Position numbers and translations under genes: made by a program
Shown here: positions 37,584 to 48,426 of the stretch, in pieces
How the letters are laid out: each line of letters starts with the position of its first letter
Position numbering within the stretch: position 1 is the stretch's first letter
The notes under the pieces: model-generated
What the model was told of the DNA's origin: nothing
Seen by the model: the letters and a program-made list of their open reading frames with translations, nothing else
Database searches by the model: none
Assembly (NCBI GenBank): GCA_015488685.1
Contig: WFNH01000133.1
Coordinates: forward strand, 1-61,067
Length of the DNA stretch: 61,067 bases
DNA from: Marinosulfonomonas sp.
GTDB taxonomy: Bacteria; Pseudomonadota; Alphaproteobacteria; Rhodobacterales; Rhodobacteraceae
Direction of reading: 5' to 3'

Positions 37584-38465
37584 CTACTTAGGCGCTGTGC
37601 GGTATAACTCGTCAATATAATTGGTGCAAACCGTGATTTTGCGCCGACTGGCGGAATAAAAGGCGTACATATTGCGCCCCCGGCTGCATCGCTTGACCGT
37701 TACCCGCAAGTGCTTGGGCAGATTGAACCTTTCGTTCACCAGCTTGACCTCGGTTGCAATCACCTGGGCAGCGCGTTGTTGCAAGGCAGTGCGGGCTGTC
37801 TGGCGAAAACTTACAGAATCCCCCGATTTGGCATCTTCGATCCTTTTGATAACCGGATTCCAGCCCCGTTTGGCAAGATCATATTCCCCGTTGCAATAAT
37901 CCGCGCGATCCTGCGGTAACCCCATTTCCTGGGCAAACCCTGCCCGCTTGTCAGGATTGCTGCCATAAGTCAGACACACAATATTATAATACCGCTGCAT
38001 ATCGGGGCCATGTTCATCGGCCCAGTCCCACTCACGCCCCTTGCCCATGCGGTCATCGGCATCCACCTTGAACCCCATAGCCCCGCCCGAATTGATTGCC
38101 AGCGCCTCTTTTGGCTTGAACAACTCATCAATCACAACAACGCTGAACACATCCGCTGCATCTTCTTCCTGCCCCAGTACCGGCAGGTCCATCATATCGA
38201 TTAGCGCATGGCCCAATTCGTGATAAAAGGTCGAGACCAGATTGGTGCGCACAAATTCAAATTGTTTCGGATCCAGCACCTGCGCGGCGGGTTTGCTTTG
38301 TTTGCTGTCATCCTGTTTGTCGGTCAGCGCGGGGTGTTCCTTCGGGGGTTTGTCGACCTGTTTATTCAGATCGCCCTCGGCCAGTACAGCCAAAGGCAGC
38401 AGCAAAACCACGCTCAAACTACAGATCAGCTTTTTTATATCAAGTTTATGTCGGCGCCTCATCAC
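37584..38465 (-). CDS. Exported DUF4344 metallopeptidase-like protein
   Basis: A 293-residue protein with an N-terminal signal (LICSLSVVLLLPLAVLA) and a Lys/Gln-rich linker. The zinc-protease motif HELGH in LVSTFYHELGHALIDMMDLP lies near residue 85, followed by an acidic EEDAADVF helix that may supply the third ligand. Length and order fit the DUF4344 putative metallopeptidase family. Not part of the sdh operon: its stop precedes the sdhC operator. Substrate unknown. Confidence 0.75.
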   Translation of the reverse strand: MMRRRHKLDIKKLICSLSVVLLLPLAVLAEGDLNKQVDKPPKEHPALTDKQDDSKQSKPAAQVLDPKQFEFVRTNLVSTFYHELGHALIDMMDLPVLGQEEDAADVFSVVVIDELFKPKEALAINSGGAMGFKVDADDRMGKGREWDWADEHGPDMQRYYNIVCLTYGSNPDKRAGFAQEMGLPQDRADYCNGEYDLAKRGWNPVIKRIEDAKSGDSVSFRQTARTALQQRAAQVIATEVKLVNERFNLPKHLRVTVKRCSRGRNMYAFYSASRRKITVCTNYIDELYRTAPK

Positions 38466-38610
38466 AGTTAAGCAGTCCTTAGTTCTATTTGATAATTCAC
38501 ACTGGCCTTGGCTGGAAGAGAGGCACTTTAATCTTTATACCCTCCCTATGATTGGTTATGCAAATACCACGATAGGCGTTCGATTACTTTGAATTCAGAT
38601 TGGATGAAAA

Positions 38611-38907
38611 TTGATAATACTCAGAAGAAGTATAATCGCAATGCTGGCCCTGCTGGCACTTGTAACAATTGTCACATTTCTAATGGGTGGGTTTATGCCG
38701 CTCTTCGGCATCGCGTCAGGATTGCTGTTTGTATATTATTTGGCGGTATATTTTGGTGCAAAATTTGTTGGAGACACGCCCAAAAAACTGCTTTTCTACG
38801 GTTTACTCCTGTTGTTTTTTATCCCGATTGTCCTGCTCGCCATTGATCCCGATAAATTCTTTGATTTTTTGCTACACAGCGCCGACGTCCATCTTGATAT
38901 GAGATGA
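38611..38907 (+). CDS. Small membrane protein of unknown function
   Basis: Reading from TTG at 38611 gives 98 residues with basic N-terminus (ILRRSII) and three hydrophobic segments (about 8-26, 30-50, 60-78), ending in an acidic tail. An alternative ATG at 38641 (AGAAGAAG ten bases upstream) would trim ten residues. It is AT-rich compared with neighbours. No family recognised; existence moderately supported by coherent membrane topology. Confidence 0.5.
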   Translation: MIILRRSIIAMLALLALVTIVTFLMGGFMPLFGIASGLLFVYYLAVYFGAKFVGDTPKKLLFYGLLLLFFIPIVLLAIDPDKFFDFLLHSADVHLDMR

Positions 38908-38927
38908 AGCGGGCGCAAACCCACGGC

Positions 38928-39956
38928 TTACACCGGCATCACCGCCCAATAGTCAATATCCAGCAATACGCCCGGCATGTATTTCCCGTCCTCGCCACGC
39001 AGTTCAAACGCCGCCCCTTTGGTCGCCACCGTGCGCAGCCGGATCAGCCCCACACCGGGCGCATCCGTTTTGGCCACGTCCAGAACCTCGGACCAGGCCC
39101 GCACCGTATCGCCCGCAAAACAGGGGTTGGCATGGGCACCGGCGTTCAGACCAACAATCATCTGCGCATTGGCCAAGCCGTTAAAGCTTAGCGCGCGGGC
39201 CAGTGAAATGATATGCCCGCCATAGATCAGCCGCTTGCCATCGGGCCGCGCTGTCACATCGAAATGCACCTTGGCCGTGTTTTGCCACAGGCGTGTGGCC
39301 ATCATGTGTTCGGCTTCTTCAACCGTCACCCCGTCCACATGGTCGATCCGTTCACCCACGGTGTAATCACCCAACCGGTGTGGCTCGCCCGCCAGCGTGA
39401 AATCGTAACCGGCGAAATTCAGCCCCTCGGGGATCACCACCTGATCCGCAGGCACCACCCCCGCCAGTTCAGGGATCACCGTTTCCGGTGCTATCACTTC
39501 TGGATCGCGCTTCTTCACCATCACCCAGCGCACATATTCCAGCACCGCCTGACCATGCTGGTTGGTGCCGGTGGTGCGCACCCAGACCACGCCGTTCTTG
39601 CCGCTGGAATTCTGCTTCAGCCCGATCACCTGGGAACTGGATCGCAGCGTATCCCCCGCATAAACCGGTTTCAGCCAACGTGCTTCGGCATAGCCCAGAT
39701 TGGCGGCCGCATTCAGCGAAATATCGGGCACGGTTTTGCCGAACACCACATGGAAAGTAATCAGATCATCCATCGGGGAAGCCGGCAGCCCGCAAGCGCG
39801 CGCGAATTCGTCAGACGAGGCCAGCGCATGACGCGCCGGATAGAGCGCATGATAGAGCGCCCGCTCGCCCCCCGACACCGTGCGAGGGACCGCGTGGTCG
39901 ATCACCTCGCCCAGCCTGTAATCCTCGAAAAACCGCCCTGCTGTCGTCTTGCTCAT
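38928..39956 (-). CDS. mch: Mesaconyl-CoA hydratase (ethylmalonyl-CoA pathway)
   Basis: Hydrates mesaconyl-CoA to beta-methylmalyl-CoA during acetate/C2 assimilation. The 342-residue protein is a tandem hot-dog (MaoC-like) hydratase: first fold with AGRFFEDYRLGEVIDHAVPRT-like start, second fold from about 190 (LGDYTVGERIDHVDGVTVEE) with YGGHIISLARALSFNGL. Downstream on the same strand are a DUF1737 gene, an NnrU-like gene and the malyl-CoA enzyme, and the group lies between sdh and suc genes as I recall for Rhodobacter. Overlaps its upstream neighbour by one base. Confidence 0.87.
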   Translation of the reverse strand: MSKTTAGRFFEDYRLGEVIDHAVPRTVSGGERALYHALYPARHALASSDEFARACGLPASPMDDLITFHVVFGKTVPDISLNAAANLGYAEARWLKPVYAGDTLRSSSQVIGLKQNSSGKNGVVWVRTTGTNQHGQAVLEYVRWVMVKKRDPEVIAPETVIPELAGVVPADQVVIPEGLNFAGYDFTLAGEPHRLGDYTVGERIDHVDGVTVEEAEHMMATRLWQNTAKVHFDVTARPDGKRLIYGGHIISLARALSFNGLANAQMIVGLNAGAHANPCFAGDTVRAWSEVLDVAKTDAPGVGLIRLRTVATKGAAFELRGEDGKYMPGVLLDIDYWAVMPV

Positions 39957-40159
39957 TATTGCTGCCCCAGCTTCAGATCAGGCGAATAGGTCACATCTGC
40001 CTCTTTGGTCACCGCCTGCCCGCAACGCATCACGCCGTTGGCATGGTCAAAGGCATAGGTCGGGGAGCCATACAGTTCCCATCCCTTGCTCAGCGCCTCG
40101 CTGACCTTGTGGCAAAAGGCGGCAGTGTCATCTTCAGTCAGTAAACGATACAGCTTCAT
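39956..40159 (-). CDS. DUF1737 family small protein
   Basis: A 67-residue protein with the DUF1737 pattern YRLLTEDDTAAFCHKVSEAL then KGWELYGSPTYAFD and MRCGQAVTKE. Overlaps the NnrU-like gene upstream by four bases and the mch gene downstream by one base, so it is part of one operon. Function unknown. Confidence 0.8.
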   Translation of the reverse strand: MKLYRLLTEDDTAAFCHKVSEALSKGWELYGSPTYAFDHANGVMRCGQAVTKEADVTYSPDLKLGQQ

Positions 40160-40713
40160 GGATAAGTCCCCCGAAACGGGCTGTAGCCCAGCCAGATATG
40201 AACGCCGGTGATCAGTGCATAAAGCACCAGCGCAATAATGAAGTTCTTGATATCTTTGGAAAATGGTCCGGGTTCAGGCCGATCCCACGCACCTTCGCCC
40301 CGGTTGATCAGCACCATCTGGATCAGCGCCCAAAGGCCCAGCCCGCCAAACAGGATTAGGGACGCGACATCGCCGTTCACCAGCAAATGCGCCCCTGCCC
40401 AGATCACCATGCCCCACAGCATCGGGTGGCGCACCTTCGCCGCCACCCAGCCCCGCGACGATCCTGCGCCAAACATGAACAATGCCACCAGCATCAACAG
40501 GTTGTTCGCATGCCCCATACCGGGCATCGGCGTGTAAACGGGTATGGTGTCTGCACTGCGATACCCGATCACCATCAGCACAATTGCCGCAACCGAGGCC
40601 AGCGCCACCAGCCCCCTGCCCGCATTCCCCATCGGTGCCCGTACACCCGGCAACAGACGTTTAAAGAAATGCGCAGCCACCCACAGCGCAACTCCGGCAA
40701 TCAGCAATCCCAT
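40156..40713 (-). CDS. NnrU family membrane protein
   Basis: A 185-residue integral membrane protein with about five helices and the NnrU/isoprenylcysteine-methyltransferase-like segment KVRHPMLWGMVIWAGAHLLVNG. NnrU was named for nitric oxide-related loci, though most homologues have no proven role. It is the second gene of the mcl2-NnrU-DUF1737-mch operon (3-bp gap to mcl2). Confidence 0.8.
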   Translation of the reverse strand: MGLLIAGVALWVAAHFFKRLLPGVRAPMGNAGRGLVALASVAAIVLMVIGYRSADTIPVYTPMPGMGHANNLLMLVALFMFGAGSSRGWVAAKVRHPMLWGMVIWAGAHLLVNGDVASLILFGGLGLWALIQMVLINRGEGAWDRPEPGPFSKDIKNFIIALVLYALITGVHIWLGYSPFRGTYP

Positions 40714-40716
40714 TCG

Positions 40717-41562
40717 CTATCCTTCCAATGCGGCAATCATCTTTGCCTTGGCCAGTGTCTGCTGTGCGGTGACAATATGCAAGTTTTCGACGATCTTGCC
40801 ATCCACCACGGCCACCCCCTGCCCTGCCGCCTCGGCCTCTTCAAAGGCGGCGATCTGGCGCCGCGCCAGTTCCACTTCGGCCCCGGATGGTGCAAACACC
40901 TCGTTTGCCACAGCCAATTGCGCCGGATGGATCAGCGTCTTGCCGTCAAACCCCATATCGCGGCCCTGCTCGCACTCTATACGCAAGCCATCATCATCCT
41001 TGAATGCGTTGTAAACCCCGTCAATCGCCACCACCCCGTGGGCACGCGCGGCCAGTAGACAGATTTGCAGGCTGGTGATCAGCGGCTCGCGATCCGGCCG
41101 AAAGCGACAGTTCAGATCCTTGGCCAGATCATTGGTGCCCATCACCATGCCGCGCAACTGTTTGTGCGCCGCGATCTCGCCTGCGTTCAAAATACCCAGC
41201 GGTGTCTCCATCATCGCCCAGATCGGCATATCCCCAACCAATGCGGTCAGCGCCTCGACATCCGCTGCTGCATTCACCTTGGGCAACAGCACCGCATCGG
41301 CACCAGCAACCACCGCCGCATCCTTGTGCCCCCATTCGGTATCCAGCCCGTTGATCCGCACAATTTTGAACCGCGCGCCGTAATCCTGCGCCAAAGCCTC
41401 CGCCAGCATCCCGCGCGCTACCGCTTTCTCCTCTACGGCCACCGCATCCTCCAGATCGAAAATAATCGCATCCGTGGCCAGCCCCCGCGCCTTTTCCAGC
41501 GCGCGCGTTTTTGAAGCCGGGATGTAAAGAACGGAACGGAACGGGCGGGCGTGGGTGTCCAT
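40717..41562 (-). CDS. mcl2: (3S)-malyl-CoA thioesterase / CitE-like
   Basis: A 281-residue HpcH/HpaI-CitE family TIM barrel. It has VLYIPASKTRALEKARGL and FDLEDAVAVEEK (Mg-site acid), IVRINGLDTEWGHKD (substrate Arg), LPKVN, MMETPLGILNAGEI (second metal Glu) and KTLIHPAQLAVANE. Its short length and linkage with mch favour Mcl2, the thioesterase acting after beta-methylmalyl-CoA cleavage, over the longer lyase Mcl1, but lyase activity is possible. Start at 41562 has GGAGG eight bases upstream. Confidence 0.82.
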   Translation of the reverse strand: MDTHARPFRSVLYIPASKTRALEKARGLATDAIIFDLEDAVAVEEKAVARGMLAEALAQDYGARFKIVRINGLDTEWGHKDAAVVAGADAVLLPKVNAAADVEALTALVGDMPIWAMMETPLGILNAGEIAAHKQLRGMVMGTNDLAKDLNCRFRPDREPLITSLQICLLAARAHGVVAIDGVYNAFKDDDGLRIECEQGRDMGFDGKTLIHPAQLAVANEVFAPSGAEVELARRQIAAFEEAEAAGQGVAVVDGKIVENLHIVTAQQTLAKAKMIAALEG

Positions 41563-42821
<1,259 letters not shown>

Positions 42822-42843
42822 GGAATTCCTGACTTGTAAAACA

Positions 42844-42882
42844 CTAAAAGGCACCCCACGCTATTGGGGTGCCTTTTAGTTT
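42844..42882 (+). terminator. Strong Rho-independent terminator of mdh
   Basis: CTAAAAGGCACCCC (42844-42857) pairs perfectly with GGGGTGCCTTTTAG (42866-42879) around an 8-base loop, followed by TTT. A-rich 5' and T-rich 3' arms make it able to act in both directions. Confidence 0.92.
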
Positions 42883-42897
42883 ATCAGGAGTATTCCC

Positions 42898-44091
42898 ATG
42901 CGGCTCATTCTTCCCCTAACGCTCACCTTGCTGGCAACATCCGCGCTGGCTGATACCAACACCCTTGTGGCCGAAAACGGACTGGAGGGCGCGGTTGAGC
43001 AGCTGACCACCCAATCCGGCAAAACCCCGTCCGACCAATTTGCCCTTGGCGCGCTGCAATTTCTGCGCGGGATCGAGAAAACCCTGCAGGTCCGTTGGGA
43101 GTACAACGCCACGATTGACGATCTGGGCCTGCCCGTGCTGCGCCTGCCGGTGCCCCCCAACCCCGACGCCAAACCGTTTCGCGCCGATCTGATCACCGGC
43201 CTGTTTACGGAATTGCTGACCGACATGGACGCCAGCCGCGCGGCTTTGGCGCAAATCCCCGATGGGACCGATGTGGTGCTGGATCTGAACCTTGCCAACC
43301 TGTGGTTTGACATCAACATGAACGGCAAACGCGACCTTGGCGAGGGGGTGATCGAGGTTGGTGCAAACACATTGATGGGCGAAATCAACTTTGGCGAAAT
43401 GGATGGCATTCCGCCAATGGATGTGCGCTTTGATACCGCCGATGTGGCGTGGCTGACCGCCTATACCCATATGATTTCCGCCGCCGGTGAAATGGTGGTG
43501 GCGTTCGATCCGACCGAGGCGATTGAAACCGTAATGAGCGCCAACTACAAAATGATCGAGCTGCGTGGTGACGCCCCGATAGAATTCGGCTTTGACATGC
43601 AATTCGGCGGCTGGGTCGACCAGTTCGCGATGGCCTATGGCGCGCTGAACAAACAACCCGACGCCACCCACACCCGCGCGGCATATAACCACCTGCAAAA
43701 CATGATCGCGCAAAACAAGGTCTTCTGGGCCGCGGTAGCACAGGAAACCGACAACGAGCGTGAATGGATCCCGAATGATAACCAGACAGCCGCGCTTGGC
43801 TTTGAACTGGCCCCCGGCACCGGCGCGGCCTGGCAGGCGGTTCTGGCCGATGCCGAGGCGCTGTTGAACGGTGATCTGCTGATCGAATACTGGCGCATTT
43901 CCCCCGCAGGTGGCGTCAACGTGAAAAAGCTGTTCATGGACCCGCCGGTGGTGGATATCGTCACCTGGGTGCAAGGCTCTGGCCTGCTGCCTTATCTGGA
44001 ACGCGGCCCGGTCATTTCTGGCGACAGTCTGCGCCGGTTCGAAGAACTGACAGGCGGCAATCCCTTCCTGATTTCCTTCTTGTTGAATTAA
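42898..44091 (+). CDS. Secreted protein of unknown function with an EF-hand-like loop
   Basis: A 397-residue protein with signal peptide MRLILPLTLTLLATSALA. Near residue 141 lies DINMNGKRDLGEG, resembling a calcium-binding EF-hand or dockerin-type loop (D-x-N-x-N-G-x-x-D). The rest is helix-rich with no named domain. It begins 16 bp after the mdh terminator and ends 35 bp before the paired sucC operator, so it is its own unit. Function unknown; calcium binding inferred from one motif. Confidence 0.68.
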   Translation: MRLILPLTLTLLATSALADTNTLVAENGLEGAVEQLTTQSGKTPSDQFALGALQFLRGIEKTLQVRWEYNATIDDLGLPVLRLPVPPNPDAKPFRADLITGLFTELLTDMDASRAALAQIPDGTDVVLDLNLANLWFDINMNGKRDLGEGVIEVGANTLMGEINFGEMDGIPPMDVRFDTADVAWLTAYTHMISAAGEMVVAFDPTEAIETVMSANYKMIELRGDAPIEFGFDMQFGGWVDQFAMAYGALNKQPDATHTRAAYNHLQNMIAQNKVFWAAVAQETDNEREWIPNDNQTAALGFELAPGTGAAWQAVLADAEALLNGDLLIEYWRISPAGGVNVKKLFMDPPVVDIVTWVQGSGLLPYLERGPVISGDSLRRFEELTGGNPFLISFLLN

Positions 44092-44126
44092 ACCAAACGG
44101 ACAAGAAAACGAATCAAATCTATGTT

Positions 44127-44157
44127 TGTGATCACACGCATCCAAAGTGTGATCACA
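44127..44157. promoter_or_regulatory. Paired palindromic operators upstream of sucC
   Basis: Two perfect TGTGATCACA palindromes, 44127-44136 and 44148-44157, lie with centres 21 bp apart inside a larger perfect 14-bp inverted repeat GTTTGTGATCACAC / GTGTGATCACAAAC. They end 109 bp before the sucC start. Same sequence and spacing as upstream of sdhC. Confidence 0.8.
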
Positions 44158-44266
44158 AACTGCAAAAATACCCCTCACTTTCCCGTTAAACGATGGAAAA
44201 CCGTTTATTTACCTGACCCGTTCATGTTTACTGACACGAAACCGAAGCCATTAATGGGACAGTCCA

Positions 44267-45463
44267 GTGAACATTCATGAATACCAAGCCAAGGAACTTT
44301 TGCGCACTTATGGTGCCCCCGTATCCGACGGCCGCGCCGTTCTAAAGGCAGAAGACGCCAAAACCGCTGCGGGCGAACTTGACGGCCCGCTGTGGGTGGT
44401 CAAGGCACAGATCCACGCCGGTGGCCGCGGCAAGGGCAAATTCAAGGAAGCCGATGCAGGAGATGCGGGCGGTGTTCGCCTGACAAAATCGGTGTCCGAA
44501 GCCGCTGAAGAAGCCAAAAAAATGCTGGGCCGCACCCTGATCACCCATCAGACCGGCCCGGTCGGCAAACAGGTCAACCGCATCTATATCGAAGACGGTT
44601 CAGGCATTGAAACCGAATTGTATCTGGCTCTGTTGGTCGATCGCCAGACCAGCCGCATTTCCTTTGTCTGTTCGACCGAAGGCGGCATGGACATCGAAGA
44701 AGTCGCCGCATCGACCCCCGAAAAGATCCTGTCCTTTTCGGTTGATCCCGCCACCGGCTATCAGGGTTTCCACGGCCGCCGCATCGCCTTTGCGCTGGGG
44801 CTTTCCGGTCCGCAGGTCAAGCAATGCGTTGCGCTGATGGGCACGCTTTACAAAATGTTCAATGAAAAAGACATGGAGATGCTGGAGATCAACCCGCTGA
44901 TCGTGACGGACAAGGGCGATCTGAAATGCCTTGATGCCAAGATGGGGTTTGACGACAACGCGCTGTATCGCCATGCCGACATCGCCGCCCTGCGCGACGA
45001 AACCGAGGAAGACCCCAAAGAACTGGAAGCCAGCAAGTACGATCTGAACTATATCGCGCTGGATGGTGAAATCGGTTGCATGGTGAATGGTGCCGGTCTG
45101 GCAATGGCGACGATGGATATCATCAAGCTGTATGGCGCTGAACCGGCCAACTTTCTGGACGTTGGCGGTGGCGCGACCAAGGAAAAGGTCACCGAGGCCT
45201 TCAAGATCATCACATCGGACCCGAACGTCAAAGGCATTCTGGTCAACATCTTCGGCGGCATCATGCGCTGTGACGTAATCGCCGAGGGTGTGGTTTCTGC
45301 CGTGAAAGAAGTCGGCCTGAAAGTGCCGCTGGTGGTGCGTCTGGAAGGCACCAAGGTGGAAGAGGGCAAAGCGATATTGAACAATTCGGATGTGGATGTG
45401 ATTGCGGCGGATAACCTGTCGGATGCGGCGGAGAAGATTGTGAAGGCGGTGAAGGGGAAATGA
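44267..45463 (+). CDS. sucC: Succinyl-CoA synthetase beta subunit SucC
   Basis: A 398-residue ATP-grasp subunit (GTG start) making ATP/GTP from succinyl-CoA with SucD. Motifs are [18 protein letters not shown], the ATP-grasp loop [27 protein letters not shown] with catalytic-loop acids, and the C-terminal [16 protein letters not shown]. Normally sucD follows directly; here two lipoprotein genes intervene, the first starting inside the sucC stop region (ATGA overlap). Confidence 0.96.
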   Translation: MNIHEYQAKELLRTYGAPVSDGRAVLKAEDAKTAAGELDGPLWVVKAQIHAGGRGKGKFKEADAGDAGGVRLTKSVSEAAEEAKKMLGRTLITHQTGPVGKQVNRIYIEDGSGIETELYLALLVDRQTSRISFVCSTEGGMDIEEVAASTPEKILSFSVDPATGYQGFHGRRIAFALGLSGPQVKQCVALMGTLYKMFNEKDMEMLEINPLIVTDKGDLKCLDAKMGFDDNALYRHADIAALRDETEEDPKELEASKYDLNYIALDGEIGCMVNGAGLAMATMDIIKLYGAEPANFLDVGGGATKEKVTEAFKIITSDPNVKGILVNIFGGIMRCDVIAEGVVSAVKEVGLKVPLVVRLEGTKVEEGKAILNNSDVDVIAADNLSDAAEKIVKAVKGK

Positions 45464-46017
45464 TCCGCCAGTACATCATTTCAATTCTACTCTGGCTTTC
45501 GCTGGCTGGATGCGACGTCGACCCCGAGGAGGCAAAACGAAACGCTCATCATCCCTCCGATGGGATTGCCGCATTTGTTGATGGATGTATTCTTCCGAAT
45601 GGATCAGAGGAACACACAAGAGCTGTTTTCGCCAAACATAACGTGACATATGATTTCGTTGAAAAAGTATCAGGACGTTTTCCATCTGGTGACTTTTTCA
45701 AAAAAACAGGTATCAATTTGATTGACAGTCTCTATTGGAACTCTGGGTTTCAGACCCGATGCACGGTCCGCATTCGCGGCCTTTGGGTCGACGATGCATT
45801 AGATCCTGTCACCAAGCGGCTTGCTGAACAGGGGTTTCGCAAAGTTAAAAGCATCACAGTAAGTTATACTACTTATTATGGGCCCATATTAAGCTCCCGT
45901 AGCAGTCCTGTAACGGGGATATACCAGCATGGGCAAAAGTTGTTTTTCGTTTCGGTTGCTGAAGCCACCCAAAAGGCCGGACGCATCACTGACCTAAATT
46001 TTGGATTGGTAGAATGA
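45460..46017 (+). CDS. Lipoprotein of unknown function between sucC and sucD
   Basis: A 185-residue lipoprotein: signal [18 protein letters not shown] with lipobox LAGC (Cys near residue 18). The mature part contains [19 protein letters not shown] and [11 protein letters not shown], so two cysteines that may pair, and a C-terminal [15 protein letters not shown] segment. AT-richer than suc genes and overlapping sucC by four bases. Resembles the next gene in outline (lipobox, one Cys-containing helix, loose beta C-terminus), hinting at paralogy, not proven. Confidence 0.7.
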   Translation: MIRQYIISILLWLSLAGCDVDPEEAKRNAHHPSDGIAAFVDGCILPNGSEEHTRAVFAKHNVTYDFVEKVSGRFPSGDFFKKTGINLIDSLYWNSGFQTRCTVRIRGLWVDDALDPVTKRLAEQGFRKVKSITVSYTTYYGPILSSRSSPVTGIYQHGQKLFFVSVAEATQKAGRITDLNFGLVE

Positions 46018-46102
46018 CCAAACGCCACCATGCATAGGAAATAGAATGGGACACGCCCTCATTGCGCTCGCCTGCTCACCGGCCCCTAGAAAGGAAATAC
46101 CA

Positions 46103-46648
46103 ATGATCACCACCACTGCACCACACCGCACCGGCGTCAAGCTCGCCTTGATGGTTGCTCTTACGCTGGCCGTTGCAGGTTGCATGGAGACAGGAGCCAG
46201 CTCTTCCAAAGTTGCAGTGTCACAAGCAAGCCCGACATCCTTCATAACCGCGTTTGATCGTTACTGTGCCGCCAACATTGGCAACCTCGACAAGGCAGTC
46301 AGCCTTTTGCAAAAAGACGGCTATGTTCCCATGGCAAAAATCGACAAGACACTGACAGTCTATTCTCGGTCGCCAAACCAGCCATCCGTCGGCATTGACA
46401 GTTTCAAAGGATCACCAATAGCCTGTGCAGTTATCAGCCAGCCCGACAAATCGCTCAAACCTGCAGTGGCCGCGTATATGGGCCGCGTACGTGGTGCTCG
46501 GCCAATTGAAATCGATGATGTGCGCAGTAACTTTGATGCGTCATGGGCAACAGATGTGCCCTTTAAAACATTCTATGTCACGTTCACCTCCTCCGACCCG
46601 ACATTTGGCAGGGTTTATACATTCCTTGCTGGCAAGGCTCAAAATTAA
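46103..46648 (+). CDS. Lipoprotein of unknown function between sucC and sucD
   Basis: A 181-residue lipoprotein with signal HRTGVKLALMVALTLAVAGC (lipobox VAGC, Cys near residue 28). The mature part reads FITAFDRYCAANIGNLDKAV, SPIACAVIS and TFYVTFTSSDPTFGRVY. Start at 46103 (AAGGAA seven bases upstream) preferred over an ATG 19 codons earlier. Sits in the sucC-sucD gap; function unknown. Confidence 0.7.
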   Translation: MITTTAPHRTGVKLALMVALTLAVAGCMETGASSSKVAVSQASPTSFITAFDRYCAANIGNLDKAVSLLQKDGYVPMAKIDKTLTVYSRSPNQPSVGIDSFKGSPIACAVISQPDKSLKPAVAAYMGRVRGARPIEIDDVRSNFDASWATDVPFKTFYVTFTSSDPTFGRVYTFLAGKAQN

Positions 46649-46708
46649 CCAAATTCACCCACTTGGCGGGTAACCCCCGCTTGCGAAGCACTAGAAACGG
46701 AACCAAAC

Positions 46709-47590
46709 ATGGCCATTCTCATCGACGAAAACACCAAGGTAATCTGTCAGGGCTTCACCGGCTCGCAAGGCACCTTTCATTCTGAACAAGCCATCGCCTA
46801 TGGCACCAAAATGGTTGGCGGCGTGACACCGGGCAAGGGCGGGCAGACCCACCTTGATCTGCCGGTATTCAACTCGGTTCACGAGGCCAAGGCAGTGACC
46901 GAAGCCAACGCCACCGTGATCTATATCCCGCCCCCCTTTGCCGCTGACGGTATTCTGGAAGCGATTGACGCTGAAATGGAGCTGATCGTTTGCATCACCG
47001 AAGGCATCCCCGTGCTGGACATGATGAAAGTCAAACGCGCGCTGGATGGCTCGAAATCCCGCCTGATCGGGCCGAACTGCCCCGGCGTGATCACCCCTGA
47101 CGCCTGCAAAATCGGCATCATGCCCGGCCACATCCACAAACGCGGCTCTTGCGGCGTGGTTTCGCGCTCCGGCACGCTGACGTATGAGGCCGTGAAGCAA
47201 ACCACCGATATGGGTCTGGGCCAGTCCACGGCTGTGGGCATCGGTGGCGACCCCATCAAGGGGACCGAGCATATCGATGTGCTGGAAATGTTTCTGGCCG
47301 ATGACGAGACCCAAAGCATCATCATGATCGGTGAAATCGGCGGCTCTGCCGAAGAAGAAGCGGCACAGTTTCTGGCCGACGAGAAAAAGAAAGGCCGCTG
47401 GAAACCTGTCGCCGGTTTCATCGCCGGCCGCACCGCCCCTCCGGGTCGTCGCATGGGCCACGCGGGCGCGATTGTCGCCGGTGGCAAGGGTGATGCGGAG
47501 AGCAAGATTGAAGCGATGCGTTCAGCCGGAATCGTGGTGGCCGACAGCCCCGCAGGACTGGGTGAAGCAGTGCTGGAGGCGATTGGGTAA
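46709..47590 (+). CDS. sucD: Succinyl-CoA synthetase alpha subunit SucD
   Basis: A 293-residue CoA-binding subunit. [18 protein letters not shown] at the N-terminus is the CoA-binding Rossmann loop, [11 protein letters not shown] follows, and the phosphohistidine is H251 in [16 protein letters not shown]. Pairs with SucC although 1.2 kb separates the genes. In the same transcription direction with no visible terminator in between. Confidence 0.96.
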   Translation: MAILIDENTKVICQGFTGSQGTFHSEQAIAYGTKMVGGVTPGKGGQTHLDLPVFNSVHEAKAVTEANATVIYIPPPFAADGILEAIDAEMELIVCITEGIPVLDMMKVKRALDGSKSRLIGPNCPGVITPDACKIGIMPGHIHKRGSCGVVSRSGTLTYEAVKQTTDMGLGQSTAVGIGGDPIKGTEHIDVLEMFLADDETQSIIMIGEIGGSAEEEAAQFLADEKKKGRWKPVAGFIAGRTAPPGRRMGHAGAIVAGGKGDAESKIEAMRSAGIVVADSPAGLGEAVLEAIG

Positions 47591-47694
47591 GAATGACGAG
47601 TAGCCGGTCATACGCACAGAGGACGCTGCCCAACCCCACAAGCCGGGCACGAACCGCTCGCCTTGTGGGGGGCGAGACAGGTTCCGTCAGGCAT

Positions 47695-48417
47695 ATGCGC
47701 TGGGCGGACGGCCTGATCACTGCCTTGCTAGTTATTTTACATGTAACCGGTCCAGCCTCTGCGTCTGAACAAAGCTCCTCCTTCAGTGAGATCATGGCAG
47801 TTTGCTCTGCACTGCAAAACGACCCCGAAGCTGTCCGTCAGGAACTCGTTGGTTTGGGCTGGAAACCGGCCGTGTCTCCCGAGAAAGTTGCAAATATTTT
47901 CTTCTGGACGGTGTTCACACGAGATTTTGTTAGATATGACGATGCCGCATTGGGAATGGCATCGATGAGTGACGACATGGGCTCCAAACTAGGCTATCTA
48001 ATTGAGAACGCTGATTTTATGTCAGCCTCAATACTAGGAAATTCTGCGCTCCCAACTGGTCAGCCTACTTATAATAAGGATGGCTTCGAACTCGCTACAA
48101 TCGGACTGGGCATTGGGAAAGGATATTGCATTGCGACTGGCCCGAAAGCCGCTTTCGACACACTCACAAACGCGCCCTACTATATCGAAGAATGGCCCGA
48201 CCAGTTTCCCAAAAGCGGAAGACCGGGAATTTCCGCCACTTTTGGAAAATGGAACAATGCATCGGTTTTCGCGGCCAAACTGGATGTGGCTACAATCCGG
48301 GCTATGTATGAGAGTATACCGATCAAGTTTAATTACATAAAAAAAGATTTCGACATTCAGATACTCGATGATTTGCCCTCAGCGATATTCCACATAACAC
48401 CCAAACGACCTCAATAA
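47695..48417 (+). CDS. Exported protein of unknown function between sucD and sucA
   Basis: A 240-residue protein with a signal peptide (GLITALLVILHVTGPASA). The mature part includes SFSEIMAVCSALQNDPEAVRQ and several aromatic beta segments (APYYIEEWPDQFP). Start at 47695 gives a standard signal; an ATG 34 codons earlier, 3 bp after sucD, adds a basic segment with no signal character. AT-richer than the flanking suc genes. It has no named domain and lies 9 bp before sucA. Confidence 0.65.
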   Translation: MRWADGLITALLVILHVTGPASASEQSSSFSEIMAVCSALQNDPEAVRQELVGLGWKPAVSPEKVANIFFWTVFTRDFVRYDDAALGMASMSDDMGSKLGYLIENADFMSASILGNSALPTGQPTYNKDGFELATIGLGIGKGYCIATGPKAAFDTLTNAPYYIEEWPDQFPKSGRPGISATFGKWNNASVFAAKLDVATIRAMYESIPIKFNYIKKDFDIQILDDLPSAIFHITPKRPQ

Positions 48418-48426
48418 GGTAACCCC

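Noticed and set aside
45460-46648. Frameshifted remnants between sucC and sucD
   Set aside because: Both genes have intact signal peptides, lipoboxes and stops, and look like real small lipoproteins rather than debris.
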